Program-made: the position numbers and the translations under genes
Assembly (NCBI RefSeq): GCF_900112305.1
Contig: NZ_FOKT01000007.1
Coordinates: forward strand, 1-64,000
Source of the DNA: Microbulbifer thermotolerans
Lineage (GTDB): Bacteria > Pseudomonadota > Gammaproteobacteria > Pseudomonadales > Cellvibrionaceae
DNA length: 64,000 nucleotides
Reading direction: 5' to 3'
The notes under the pieces: generated by a model
What the model was told of the DNA's origin: nothing
The model's input: only the letters and a program-made list of their open reading frames with translations
The model's database searches: none
In this document: one piece after another, positions 16,184-24,947 of the stretch
Layout: every line of letters starts with the position of its first letter
How positions within the stretch are numbered: the first letter of the stretch is position 1

Positions 16184-18073
16184 TTAGCGCTGCTCTCCCC
16201 GCAATCCCAATACCTGCTCCCGCAGCGTTTCCGCCCTGGCTGCGGCCGCGTCTAGCGGCTTGCCGGCGACCACACTCACTTTTGACCAGAAACGCCTGGG
16301 CAAGGTGGTGAAGGCGTGGCCGTCTTTGTGGCTGAAGAAGCTGCCCCAGAGGCCGCGCAGGGCCATGGGGATGACTGGGACAGGAGTGCGGCGGAGTATC
16401 TTTTCGATACCGGCCTTGAAGGGGCCGAGTTCGCCATCTTTGGTCAGCTGCCCCTCGGGGAAGATGCACAGCAGATCGCCGTTTTTAAGCCCTTGTTCTA
16501 TTTCTACGAACGCCTTTTCGTAGCCCTCTGGGTCTTTTTGTTTCGAGCAGATGGGGATGGCGCGGCCGGTCTTGAAGATAAAGTGCAGCACCGGGATTTC
16601 GTAAATGGGCTTGTACATGATAAAGCGGATGGGACGGCGCACAGCGCCCGCCAGGAGTAGGGCATCTACATAGCTGACGTGGTTGCACACGATGATGGCC
16701 GGGCCTTCTTCGGGGATTTGTTCAAGTCCTTGGTGTTTGACCCGGTACATGGTGTGGGACAGCAGCCAGATCAGCAGGCGCATTGCGAATTCTGGTACCC
16801 GGTTGAATACGAACACGGCCACCGCGGCATTCATCAGGGCGATGACCATAAAGAACTGCGGGATGGTGAAGTCGAGCAGGGTGAGAAATATCAGGCCCAG
16901 TATTGCCGAAATCACCATAAACAGAGCGTTCATGATATTGGTAACCGCAATTACCCGGGCGCGCAGGGCTTTGTCGGTGCGGTCCTGAATCATGGCGTAG
17001 AGGGGCACTATGTAGAGACCGCCGAAGATGCCGATCAGCGCCAAATGCAGCAGGAAAGACTGAGCGCCAGGGCTGTTCCAGAAAGCGGCCAGGGAGACTT
17101 CCGTCAGCGGTGTCAGATTGCCACCGATCACAGACAAAGCGATGCCGCCATAGGTGAGGCCCGCAGCTCCCAGTGGTACCAGACCGAGTTCTATGCGGCC
17201 GCCGGATAGACGCTCACAGGTCAGAGAGCCGATCGCCACGCCGACGGTAAAGCTGCACAGGAGCAGAGCCACCAGGGGTTCGTTGCCACCCAAGACGTTC
17301 TTGCCGAAGCTGGGGATCTGGGTCAGGTAGGCGGCTCCCAGAAGCCAGAACCAGGAAATACCGATGATGGAGTAAAAGATCGCCGGTGTTTTGGCTGCTT
17401 CGCGCAGCATGCGGGCGGTCTGACGAATCGGGTTGAGATCGATCTGTAGTTCCGGTACGGGCGGGGCGGCTTTGGGAATCGCGCGGCACACCAGGTAACC
17501 CGCCAGGGCGATGGCGATGATCAAGCCTCCGATCCAGCTGCTACCCCACTCGTTTCCCCCATTACTGGCCCCAGAAAGAATCGTGCCCACAATGGTACCG
17601 CCGAGGATGGCGACAAAGGTCCCCATTTCCACTAGAGCGTTACCGCCTACCAGCTCCGACTTGCGCAGGTGCTGGGGCAGTATTGCGTACTTGATTGGGC
17701 CGAAAAACGCGGATTGGAGGCCGAGGAGAAAAAGTACCAGCAGACTCAGGGAATTGCTGCCGCTGACAAGTGCCACTACGCCAACCAGGCTGATACCGAT
17801 TTCCGCCAGTTTGATGCGTCGGATCAGCAGGCTTTTGTCGTACTTGTCCGCCAGCTGACCGGCAGTGGCGGAAAACAGGAAAAAGGGCAGGATGAACAGG
17901 CCGGCGGCCAGATTGTTAAGTGCATTGGCCTGATCCGCGGCGAGGCGGAAGGCGATCATTACCATCAGTGCACTTTTGAAAACATTATCGTTAAAGGCGC
18001 CGAGGAATTGGGTCAGGAAGAATGGTAGAAAACGGCGGCTGGCCAGTAATTGGAACTGATTTTTATGGGCCAT
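16184..18073 (-). CDS. MFS transporter-PlsC acyltransferase fusion (LplT/Aas-like)
   Basis: The first about 420 of 629 residues form a 12-helix MFS transporter starting RRFLPFFLTQFLGAFNDNVF, the LplT lysophospholipid-flippase signature. Residues about 440-620 form a PlsC-type acyltransferase with CNHVSYVDALLL (H-X4-D) and FPEGQLTKDGE. In E. coli, LplT and Aas work together to retrieve lysophosphatidylethanolamine and reacylate it. Here transport and acyl transfer are in one chain, but the acyl-ACP synthetase domain of Aas is missing, so the acyl donor must be made elsewhere. Lysophospholipid recycling at the inner membrane is the likely role. Confidence 0.9.
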   Translation of the reverse strand: MAHKNQFQLLASRRFLPFFLTQFLGAFNDNVFKSALMVMIAFRLAADQANALNNLAAGLFILPFFLFSATAGQLADKYDKSLLIRRIKLAEIGISLVGVVALVSGSNSLSLLVLFLLGLQSAFFGPIKYAILPQHLRKSELVGGNALVEMGTFVAILGGTIVGTILSGASNGGNEWGSSWIGGLIIAIALAGYLVCRAIPKAAPPVPELQIDLNPIRQTARMLREAAKTPAIFYSIIGISWFWLLGAAYLTQIPSFGKNVLGGNEPLVALLLCSFTVGVAIGSLTCERLSGGRIELGLVPLGAAGLTYGGIALSVIGGNLTPLTEVSLAAFWNSPGAQSFLLHLALIGIFGGLYIVPLYAMIQDRTDKALRARVIAVTNIMNALFMVISAILGLIFLTLLDFTIPQFFMVIALMNAAVAVFVFNRVPEFAMRLLIWLLSHTMYRVKHQGLEQIPEEGPAIIVCNHVSYVDALLLAGAVRRPIRFIMYKPIYEIPVLHFIFKTGRAIPICSKQKDPEGYEKAFVEIEQGLKNGDLLCIFPEGQLTKDGELGPFKAGIEKILRRTPVPVIPMALRGLWGSFFSHKDGHAFTTLPRRFWSKVSVVAGKPLDAAAARAETLREQVLGLRGEQR

Positions 18074-18130
18074 GGGCCTGATCCCCTATTGGTGTTTTTA
18101 CTTTATGGTAAGCGAAATGTGGCTGTCATA

Positions 18131-18157
18131 AAAAAGCCCCGCGATGCGGGGCTTTGG
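18131..18157 (-). terminator. Rho-independent terminator of the M13 peptidase gene
   Basis: The stem AAAGCCCCGC / GCGGGGCTTT is followed by Ts on the minus strand (A-run at the left on the plus strand). It lies about 45 bp beyond the peptidase stop codon. Confidence 0.9.
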
Positions 18158-18200
18158 AGCGGGCTGTCACCCGCGTGGGTAATACTGACAGTGCTCTGCC

Positions 18201-20258
18201 TTACCAGATGACCACACGCTCTTCTTTCGGCAGGTACATGCCGTCACCTTCCTTGACATCAAAGGCTTTGTAGAAGGCGTCGATATTCGGCAGTACACCT
18301 TGCACCCGGTATTGTGCCGGAGAGTGCGGATCGGTTTTCAGACGCTCGCTCAGGGCCTCGTCACGCATTTTCGTGCGCCATACTTGCGCCCAGCCCATAA
18401 ACAGGCGCTGGTCACCGGTGAAGCCATCGATCACTGGTGCCTCTTCGCCCTTCAGGGACATTTTGTAGGCCTTGTAGGCGATGCCGAGACCAGAAAGGTC
18501 ACCGATATTTTCTCCCAGAGTCAGCGCGCCGTTCACATGCTCACCCTCCAGTGGCTCGAACGCATTGTACTGGTCGACCAGTTTGGCAGTGAGTTTCTCA
18601 AAGTTGGCGCGGTCGGAGTCGGTCCACCAGTTGTTTAGGTAGCCTTGGCCATCGTACTTGCTGCCTTGGTCGTCGAAGCCGTGGCCAATTTCGTGACCAA
18701 TCACGCCTCCGATGGCTCCGTAGTTCACGGCATCATCCGCTGCCATATTGAAGAACGGCGGTTGTAGTATCGCTGCAGGGAAGACGATCTCATTCATCGG
18801 TGGGTTGTAGTAAGCGTTCACTGTCTGCGGGTACATGTGCCACTCACTGCGATCCACCGGCTGGCCCAGCTTGGCGCGGTCGTACTCGGAATCAAAACGG
18901 CGTGCCGCCAATACGTTGCCCACCAAATCGTTGCTCACTTGCAGCGCACTGTAATCGCGCCACTGGTCCGGATAGCCGATTTTAGTGGTGAAGTTGGCCA
19001 GTTTTTCCAGCGCGCGTTTTTTGGTTTCCTCTCCCATCCAGTCCAGAGATTCGATGGAGTCCTTATAGGCTGCCTTGAGGTTGTTGACCAGTTCCACCAT
19101 GCGGGCTTTGGCCTGGGGCGGGAAGTATTTTTCCACATAACGTTTGCCCACCAGCTCACCGGCGGCGCCATTGACGAATTGCACCGCGCGCTTCCAGCGG
19201 GGCTCCATTTCTTCTATACCCCGCACTTTTGTGCTGTAGAAGTCGAAGTGCAATTGCGCCAATTCGCTGTGCATATAGGGCGCCATGGAGGTGAGCAGCT
19301 TCACCTTCAGGTAGCGCTTCCAGGTATCCAGATCCGTGTCGGTGATAATCCCGTTGACGGTTTTAAGGTAATCCGGCTGGCCGACGATAACGTATTCCGC
19401 TTTCTGCAAGCGAGCTTCCGGCAAATAGATGTCCCAGTTGATTGCCGGTAGCAGCGTTGCCAGTTCTTTCAGGGACTTTTTGTTATAGGTTTTTTCGTCG
19501 TCGCGGTTTTCTACTCGAGTCCATTGGTGCTCGGCGAGGCGTTTTTCCAGTGCGTAGATGGTCTCCGCGCCTTTTGTCGCATCTTCCATTCCCGCCAGCT
19601 GTTGCAGCTTAGTCAAGAAGTCGATGTAGGCGGCTTGCAGTTGTCGGCCTTTATCGGAGTCATCGAAGTAATAGTCTCGGTCCGGCAGGCCGAGACCGGA
19701 TTGCCAGAGGTAAACCGCGTAGTTCTCTACGTCCTTCACATCTTGGTTGATGAAGACGCCAAAGGGCGCGTCGAAGCCGATGGCATCGGCATAGGCGAAA
19801 TAGCGGGTCAGGTCGTCGCGGTTTTTGATGGCATCTACTTTCTGCAGCTCGCCAGTGAGGGCGGCCAACCCGCGGGATTCGATGCGTTTTTCATCCATAA
19901 AACTGTTGTAAAGAGCGCCGATTTTTTCCGCGTCTTCGCCCTCGGCTCTCTCGCTGGCTTCCATGATCAGCGCTTTCACTTGTTCGGTGCTTTTATCGCG
20001 CAGCTCGTAGAAAGTGCCCCAGCTGGATTTGTCAGCGGGAATTTCGGTCCTGGCCATCCAGGCACCGTTTACGTAGTTGAAGAAGTCGTCCTGGGGACGG
20101 ACCTCTGTGTTCATCGCGGTCAGATCAATGCCTGAGCCGAGCTCAACCTGCTGTACCGCGGTGGTGTCGTCAGTGCTTTTCTCGGTTTTGGGGGCTTCGG
20201 ACTGGGAGCAGCCGGCCACTATGCCGGCGACAGCGAGGGATAAGAGCAATTTTTTCAT
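18201..20258 (-). CDS. M13 family (neprilysin/PepO-like) zinc endopeptidase lipoprotein
   Basis: This 685-residue peptidase carries a lipoprotein signal (MKKLLLSLAVAGIVAGC, lipobox VAGC), so it is membrane-anchored in the periplasm. The M13 N-terminal lobe begins after a short linker (DDFFNYVNGAWM). The catalytic lobe has the zinc site VIGHEIGHGFDDQG and the third-ligand motif ENIGDLSG. NAYYNPPMNEIVFPAAILQ binds substrate backbone. It should cleave oligopeptides on the amino side of hydrophobic residues. A strong terminator follows, indicating a single-gene transcript. Confidence 0.95.
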   Translation of the reverse strand: MKKLLLSLAVAGIVAGCSQSEAPKTEKSTDDTTAVQQVELGSGIDLTAMNTEVRPQDDFFNYVNGAWMARTEIPADKSSWGTFYELRDKSTEQVKALIMEASERAEGEDAEKIGALYNSFMDEKRIESRGLAALTGELQKVDAIKNRDDLTRYFAYADAIGFDAPFGVFINQDVKDVENYAVYLWQSGLGLPDRDYYFDDSDKGRQLQAAYIDFLTKLQQLAGMEDATKGAETIYALEKRLAEHQWTRVENRDDEKTYNKKSLKELATLLPAINWDIYLPEARLQKAEYVIVGQPDYLKTVNGIITDTDLDTWKRYLKVKLLTSMAPYMHSELAQLHFDFYSTKVRGIEEMEPRWKRAVQFVNGAAGELVGKRYVEKYFPPQAKARMVELVNNLKAAYKDSIESLDWMGEETKKRALEKLANFTTKIGYPDQWRDYSALQVSNDLVGNVLAARRFDSEYDRAKLGQPVDRSEWHMYPQTVNAYYNPPMNEIVFPAAILQPPFFNMAADDAVNYGAIGGVIGHEIGHGFDDQGSKYDGQGYLNNWWTDSDRANFEKLTAKLVDQYNAFEPLEGEHVNGALTLGENIGDLSGLGIAYKAYKMSLKGEEAPVIDGFTGDQRLFMGWAQVWRTKMRDEALSERLKTDPHSPAQYRVQGVLPNIDAFYKAFDVKEGDGMYLPKEERVVIW

Positions 20259-20360
20259 CTTGGGCCTTTGTTGGGCTGATAATTACGCCACGATACTAAG
20301 CCGCGCGCACTGCTAAGGGCAAGCCGACTGCGCTCAGGTGTGTCTGACAAGAGAGGAAAT

Positions 20361-20387
20361 GAAAAGCCCCGCGATTGCGGGGCTTTG
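20361..20387 (-). terminator. Rho-independent terminator of the TonB-C/CHI-like gene
   Basis: The stem AAAGCCCCGC / GCGGGGCTTT, with loop GATT or similar, lies 13 bp beyond the stop codon of the minus-strand gene. It is nearly the same as the terminator at 18131. Confidence 0.8.
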
Positions 20388-20399
20388 TGCGGCTGCCGA

Positions 20400-21572
20400 T
20401 CAGTTCGGCAGGCGGAAAGTGATGGGCACAGTGAACTGGTAGCTGTCCCGGGCCAGTTGCGGTGGTGCCGCGGGGAAGGGGCTGGCGCGTTTTACCGCCT
20501 CCCGGGCCTCGCGGTTGAGACTGGCATAGCGGGATTCCTGCAGGGGTTGCACGTCTTTCACCCGCCCCTGGGGATCAATGGTCACGTTCAGACGCACACT
20601 GCCTTCCTGGCCGCGCTCCTGGGCGCGCTTTGGATAGGTGATGTACTTGAATGTGTGGCGCAGCAACATGGAGTGATAGAGCTGCCGGGCCAGGATCAGG
20701 TCTGCTGTCAGCGGCGCCTCGTCTTCTTCCTCCTCCAATTCCTGTACCGGCGGCGGAGTGGGCTTGGTGGCCGCGACCTTGGCCGGCTGGGGTTTCGGCG
20801 TGTTGGCCGCGGGCTTGGGTGCGGCCTCCTTCACGGGTGTTTGGGGTTGGGCGCTGGCAGCGGCTAGGCTGGGCGGCGGTATATCAGATGCCAGGTTGGG
20901 CTTGGCTTTGGGCGCGGGCTGTGCGGCGGCCACCGCTGTTTCCTCAGTGCTGGCCTCTTCCTCTTCTTCACTCAGCAGGGCCGTCAGCTGGGCGATTCGT
21001 TCGCTGCTCGGTTCCAGCAGTTCAAAGTTCCCCAGAAGTGAGGGCGGGACATCCCCCGCGGCCAGAAGGCCATCCCGGAAGTCTGTGGAAGGGGGTACCG
21101 GGCCTATCCAGGCGCGCAACAGGGTATTGAAGAAGTCGCGATCCGCGATTTCACCCAGGGCAATGCCGTTTAAGGCCACCTTGGTGGTGCCAGTGCCCGC
21201 TTCGAAGTCGATGGTCAGGCGGTCTCCCTTCTGGTAGCGGCCAGAAAAGAGCTTGGCGAAGGTCACCATGTTTTCTGCCTGGCTACTGAGCACATTGCTG
21301 GAGTTATTGATGGCGATCCCTTCCATCCACTGGTTGCGGAAGCGGCGCGCGGACAGGCTGTCGGCGACGATCCGCACCTCCAGGCGGCGCGGTGTATTGT
21401 TGTCGAGCAGTGCGCTGGCACTGTCGGCAAGCGTTTCGGAATAGACTGCGGCGATATAGCGGTCCTTGTTGAATTGTTGCTCCAGGGCGAGTCCGTTTAG
21501 TAACGGTGCGGCTTTGGCCGTTAAGGCCACCGCAAACACCATAAGGGCTATGATGAGCTTTATCGGTTTCAT
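20400..21572 (-). CDS. Chalcone isomerase-like domain fused to TonB C-terminal domain
   Basis: The 390-residue exported protein has a signal peptide (about 1-21, ending AKAA). Residues about 25-190 look like a bacterial chalcone-isomerase-like domain, with VTFAKLFSG and FFNTLLRAWIGPVPPSTDF matching the family pattern. A Pro/Ala-rich acidic linker (about 200-300) leads to a TonB C-terminal domain (YPKRAQERGQEGSVRLNVTI, then RVKDVQPLQ). No other transmembrane anchor is visible, unlike true TonB. It may link a ligand-binding domain to outer-membrane partners, but I know no described function for this combination. It stands alone with its own terminator. Confidence 0.7.
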   Translation of the reverse strand: MKPIKLIIALMVFAVALTAKAAPLLNGLALEQQFNKDRYIAAVYSETLADSASALLDNNTPRRLEVRIVADSLSARRFRNQWMEGIAINNSSNVLSSQAENMVTFAKLFSGRYQKGDRLTIDFEAGTGTTKVALNGIALGEIADRDFFNTLLRAWIGPVPPSTDFRDGLLAAGDVPPSLLGNFELLEPSSERIAQLTALLSEEEEEASTEETAVAAAQPAPKAKPNLASDIPPPSLAAASAQPQTPVKEAAPKPAANTPKPQPAKVAATKPTPPPVQELEEEEDEAPLTADLILARQLYHSMLLRHTFKYITYPKRAQERGQEGSVRLNVTIDPQGRVKDVQPLQESRYASLNREAREAVKRASPFPAAPPQLARDSYQFTVPITFRLPN

Positions 21573-21920
21573 TGTTCCTTGGTGTCAGTTCTCATTTCCG
21601 GACGGGAAGTATCCGGCAGGTGAGTGGATTGCGCACATCTCCCCCGAAAGTGCGCAGCCAGATTAAAAAGTGCGCCGTTTTGGCACTATGGGACAATTTA
21701 ATCTGAACCGTGTCTAACTCTACTGCAATTGCAATGTAGTTCAACCCTGAAATAGGTAGAATGTCTCGTTTTTTCAATTTCGGACGCTTGTAAAGAAGAC
21801 AGTGATCACTCTGCCGATAGAATGCGGCGGTTTGGCGTTGTTTAAATGGCGTCTAATGAAAATTGTTTCGGTATTGGTTGGGGCCGGAACGGAAAATTAT
21901 CACTAATTGTCAAATAGCGG
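21573..21920. other. Divergent intergenic region
   Basis: This 348 bp separates divergent genes and should hold promoters for both. It is more AT-rich than its surroundings, but no element stands out enough to name. Confidence 0.4.
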
Positions 21921-22625
21921 ATGGATATAAAGCTTCTCACTGACTGTCCACGCGATGCTGTGGATCGCCTATTAAACGTCATTCATTTGTTTCGTGACAT
22001 TCGTGCGAGCAGTGAGTGGCAATATGACGTGTTGCTGAAGCGTTCGCGCCTGGTGGGTTTACAGCCGGGAGAACCGCTGTTGAACGCTGGAGATGTGGAT
22101 CAGTGGGTTTATTTCCTGTTACGGGGCGAATTGCAGGTGCACGTTGAGGGTGAGCGGGAGCGGCTTGTAAGTGAGCGACCGCTTGCAATTATTCGTCCGG
22201 GGGAGCTGTTCGGGGATCTCTCGATGCTGCTCGCAGAGCCCCGCAGTGCCACCATTGTGGCTGCGCCAACGAGCCGCGATACACAGGTGTTGGGAGTAGA
22301 CTGTACGCTGTTTGCGGATTTAGACGATTTCTCTTTATTGCATCTGCCCACAAAGCTGGTTTTCTATCGAAATATGGTGCACTCGTTGCGCTGGAAATTG
22401 GAGGTATACCGCTCCAAGTATCCCGGCCACCAATTGGCGGACAGTCATCGCAAGCTGAAACTTTACACTGGACCCAAAAACAGCCGCGAAGAGCTTTCAG
22501 CCCTGGCGGATCAGGCTCGCGCTTTGGCACGCATCCTGCTGGACTGGAATGCCGAATTTGGCAGTGGCCAACTGGTGGACGATGACCCGGAAGTAAATGA
22601 CTTTCTCGAATCAATGCTGTCTTGA
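21921..22625 (+). CDS. Cyclic nucleotide-binding domain protein without HTH
   Basis: The 234-residue cytoplasmic protein has a cNMP-binding jelly roll at about 45-150: LVGLQPGEPLLNAGD, FLLRGELQVHV, then RPGELFGDLSMLLAEPRSAT, the phosphate-binding cassette whose Arg contacts the nucleotide phosphate. Its C-terminal part is helical and lacks a Crp-type helix-turn-helix. It is therefore unlikely to bind DNA itself, and more likely regulates a partner or senses a nucleotide. A dispersed repeat follows before the next gene. Confidence 0.8.
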   Translation: MDIKLLTDCPRDAVDRLLNVIHLFRDIRASSEWQYDVLLKRSRLVGLQPGEPLLNAGDVDQWVYFLLRGELQVHVEGERERLVSERPLAIIRPGELFGDLSMLLAEPRSATIVAAPTSRDTQVLGVDCTLFADLDDFSLLHLPTKLVFYRNMVHSLRWKLEVYRSKYPGHQLADSHRKLKLYTGPKNSREELSALADQARALARILLDWNAEFGSGQLVDDDPEVNDFLESMLS

Positions 22626-22692
22626 TCTGTCTGCGCCTGTGGGTAGATCCTTCTTATTCATTGTCCTTACGACTGCCGCAAGCGCGCTATAA

Positions 22693-22775
22693 GGAACCTC
22701 TGGTTAATTTGTGTGAGCGCTATCTAGTTGCATTGAGGCGCTCTGGCAGTGTCCGTTCTATCATCTGAGTTGCTG
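22693..22775. repeat. Partial copy of the MITE-like repeat
   Basis: The left end GGAACCTCTGGTTAATTTG matches the family terminus. The segment GTGTCCGTTCTATCATCTGAG matches ATATCCGTCCTATTACCTGA of the 8581 copy. The right terminus is lost. The open frame of the kinase gene runs back into it, but translation probably starts downstream. Confidence 0.6.
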
Positions 22776-22898
22776 ATTTCAGGGCGGAATCGCTTTGCGT
22801 CAGGAAAGCAACTAGCAGAGGCGCCCCAACCAGTGCTCATCCGGCACTGTCTGGCAGACCGCCGGAATATGGAACATCAATCAAGACTGGAGGTTGTC

Positions 22899-23813
22899 GT
22901 GAGCTGGCCTAAATCAATAACGCAGAGAGCAGCGGAATTGCGCACAGAACTGAGCTCTGAGTTTGATTCGTTTATACGCGAACGCCAGCTGCCGGAAACA
23001 TTTCATGAGTTAATTGATAACTACTATCTGCCGCTGGCCGTGTGGTTGGAGAAAAAGCGGCAGCCGGACTGTGCATTGGTGGTGGGTATTTGTGGTGGCC
23101 AGGGGTCTGGGAAGTCCACTTTGACGGAGTTTCTCCGTTCGGTCTGGCTGCGGATGGGATTGCGCAGTGTTGGCTTCTCTCTCGACGACCTCTATCTTAC
23201 CAAGGCGGAGCGCGAACAGCTTGCGCGGCAAATACATCCACTACTCAAAACCCGCGGTGTTCCGGGTACTCATGATGTGCAGTTGGGATTGAAAACGATT
23301 GACGCACTGCTCGCCGCGGATGCCGGCAGTGATATCGCGCTTCCTCTGTTCGACAAGTCCACGGACGACCGCGCCCCCTGTTCTGAATGGCCGCACCATC
23401 GTGGCACTGTGGATATTCTGCTGCTCGAAGGCTGGTGTGTCGGCGCCAAGCCTTGGCGGAATGCAGATGTGCCTATCAATTCCTTGGAGAAAAATGAAGA
23501 TCCGGATGGAAGCTGGCGGAACTACATCAACCGGCAACTGGCGGGGTCCTATCGCGAGCTCTTTGAACGCCTGGATCTGTTGCTAATGTTGAAGGTCCCT
23601 GATATGGAATCCGTGTTGGAGTGGCGACGTTTGCAGGAACGGAAGCTGCGGGAGCGAACTGGTGGCGGTATGGATGATAGAGCGCTTGTACGCTTTGTGC
23701 AGCACTATGAGCGTATTACCCGTAATCTCCTTGCGGAAATGCCTGCACGCGCCGATTGTGTGTTTGAGCTGGGACGCGATCACCGGATTTGCGGGATGCG
23801 CCTAAACTCTTGA
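22899..23813 (+). CDS. P-loop kinase (glycerate kinase/YggC-like)
   Basis: A protein of about 304 residues with Walker A GICGGQGSGKST and a following SLDDLYLTKAERE motif, as in YggC/Tda10-type and plant-type D-glycerate 3-kinases of the phosphoribulokinase/uridine kinase superfamily. LPLFDKS and ILLLEGWCVGAKPW are typical further motifs. It should phosphorylate a small metabolite, probably D-glycerate. The GTG at 22899 is preferred because GGAGG lies five bases upstream. Earlier in-frame ATGs (22749, 22869) lie in or near a repeat element, so 22869 remains the only serious alternative. Confidence 0.78.
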   Translation: MSWPKSITQRAAELRTELSSEFDSFIRERQLPETFHELIDNYYLPLAVWLEKKRQPDCALVVGICGGQGSGKSTLTEFLRSVWLRMGLRSVGFSLDDLYLTKAEREQLARQIHPLLKTRGVPGTHDVQLGLKTIDALLAADAGSDIALPLFDKSTDDRAPCSEWPHHRGTVDILLLEGWCVGAKPWRNADVPINSLEKNEDPDGSWRNYINRQLAGSYRELFERLDLLLMLKVPDMESVLEWRRLQERKLRERTGGGMDDRALVRFVQHYERITRNLLAEMPARADCVFELGRDHRICGMRLNS

Positions 23814-23871
23814 TGTCGCCGGGCCAGCACCCGCGTGCGGACATGGTGCGTATTTTTCGTGCCCATAAAAG

Positions 23872-23895
23872 AAAACCCGGCTGAAGCCGGGTTTT
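23872..23895. terminator. Bidirectional terminator
   Basis: AAAACCCGGC / GCCGGGTTTT with a short loop lies between two convergent genes, with A-runs and T-runs on either side, so it can serve both. Confidence 0.85.
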
Positions 23896-23928
23896 GCATT
23901 TGTGGAGCCTGAGACCGCTGCGTTGTGG

Positions 23929-24741
23929 TTACTTGGCCTTCGGAGGACGGCCCGGACCGCGCTTGGCGGGAGCTTTCTTCGGGCGGCCGGGGCCTTTCTT
24001 CGCCGCGGTGGTGGTGGTAGCGGCTTTTTTCGGGCGACCGGGGCCTTTTTTCGCCGCAGTAGTGGCGGTTTCGGCTTTTTTCGGACGGCCGGGACCTCTT
24101 TTCGCTGTGGTAGTGGCAGCAGTTGCGGCTTTTTTCGGGCGACCGGGGCCTCTTTTGGCTGTGGTAGTTGTAGTGGCCGCAGCTTTTTTCGGGCGACCGG
24201 GCCCTCTTTTCGCTGTGGTAGCTTTCCGTTTTGCGGCGGCAGCTTTCTTCTTCTCTGCAGCGGCTTTCTTCTTGGCGGCAGCGGCGGCCTTCTTGGCTGC
24301 GGCGGCAGCTTTCTTCTTCTCGGCGGCAGCCAGCTTCTTGGCGATAGCCGCTTCTTCCTTGGCAACAGCCTTGGCGATCTTGGCGGCGAGCTTGTTTTCC
24401 GCTTTGATGTTAGCCAGTTGGGCTTTGGCTTCACGGGCGGCGGCCTTGGCGTTATCCGCTGCCTGTTTGGCCGCGGCGGCCGCAGTCTGAGCGGCTTTCA
24501 GCTGACGCTGCTGTGCGGGGGTGGTCTTCTTGGCGCGTACGGTTTTAACCTTAGCCGCGGCGGTTTTGGCTTTGGCGGCAGCCTTGGCGGCGTCCTTGGC
24601 CAGCTTGTCAGCGGCTTTCTCCGCATCTTTCTCTTGTTTGGCGCGAGCCTGTTCCAGTTTGGATTTCAATGCGTTCAGTTCCGCCTCCAGTTTGGCGACG
24701 GGGCTTACTACAGCGGGCGAAGACTTTCTTTTTGCAGCCAT
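23929..24741 (-). CDS. Histone H1-like protein with six AT-hooks
   Basis: The 270-residue protein is made almost entirely of Ala, Lys, Thr, Pro, Gly and Arg. After an N-terminal coiled coil (about 15-60, VAKLEAELNALKSKLEQARA) comes a long Ala/Lys-rich region. Then come six copies of the AT-hook RGPGRPKK or KGPGRPKK, spaced by Ala/Thr linkers (about 180-270). AT-hooks bind the minor groove of AT-rich DNA, so this is probably a nucleoid or regulatory protein, comparable in style to Pseudomonas AlgP and to the hooks of Myxococcus CarD. The DNA behind the hooks is a tandem array of about 55-60 bp units, prone to copy-number change. Confidence 0.85.
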   Translation of the reverse strand: MAAKRKSSPAVVSPVAKLEAELNALKSKLEQARAKQEKDAEKAADKLAKDAAKAAAKAKTAAAKVKTVRAKKTTPAQQRQLKAAQTAAAAAKQAADNAKAAAREAKAQLANIKAENKLAAKIAKAVAKEEAAIAKKLAAAEKKKAAAAAKKAAAAAKKKAAAEKKKAAAAKRKATTAKRGPGRPKKAAATTTTTAKRGPGRPKKAATAATTTAKRGPGRPKKAETATTAAKKGPGRPKKAATTTTAAKKGPGRPKKAPAKRGPGRPPKAK

Positions 24742-24947
24742 AAAATATCCCTGTATTCAATATTGTTGTGGATGAGTTCAGTATTGTTGCAGATGAAGGG
24801 GCGCCTCTATCAATTATTCTCCACCGCTTTCAAACGCTTCCGGTCCGCCGGATCGGGCGGAGCCGGGAGGGCATTTCCGGCAGAAAAGAATTGATAGAGA
24901 AGCCCCTTGATTTCATCGCGCTAATTGCAGCTTATTTATATACTTGA

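Noticed and set aside
23902-24894. 330-codon Gly/Phe/Ala-rich open frame opposite the AT-hook gene
   Set aside because: It is a shadow of the low-complexity repeats; the minus-strand protein has a normal start, a coiled coil and AT-hooks.
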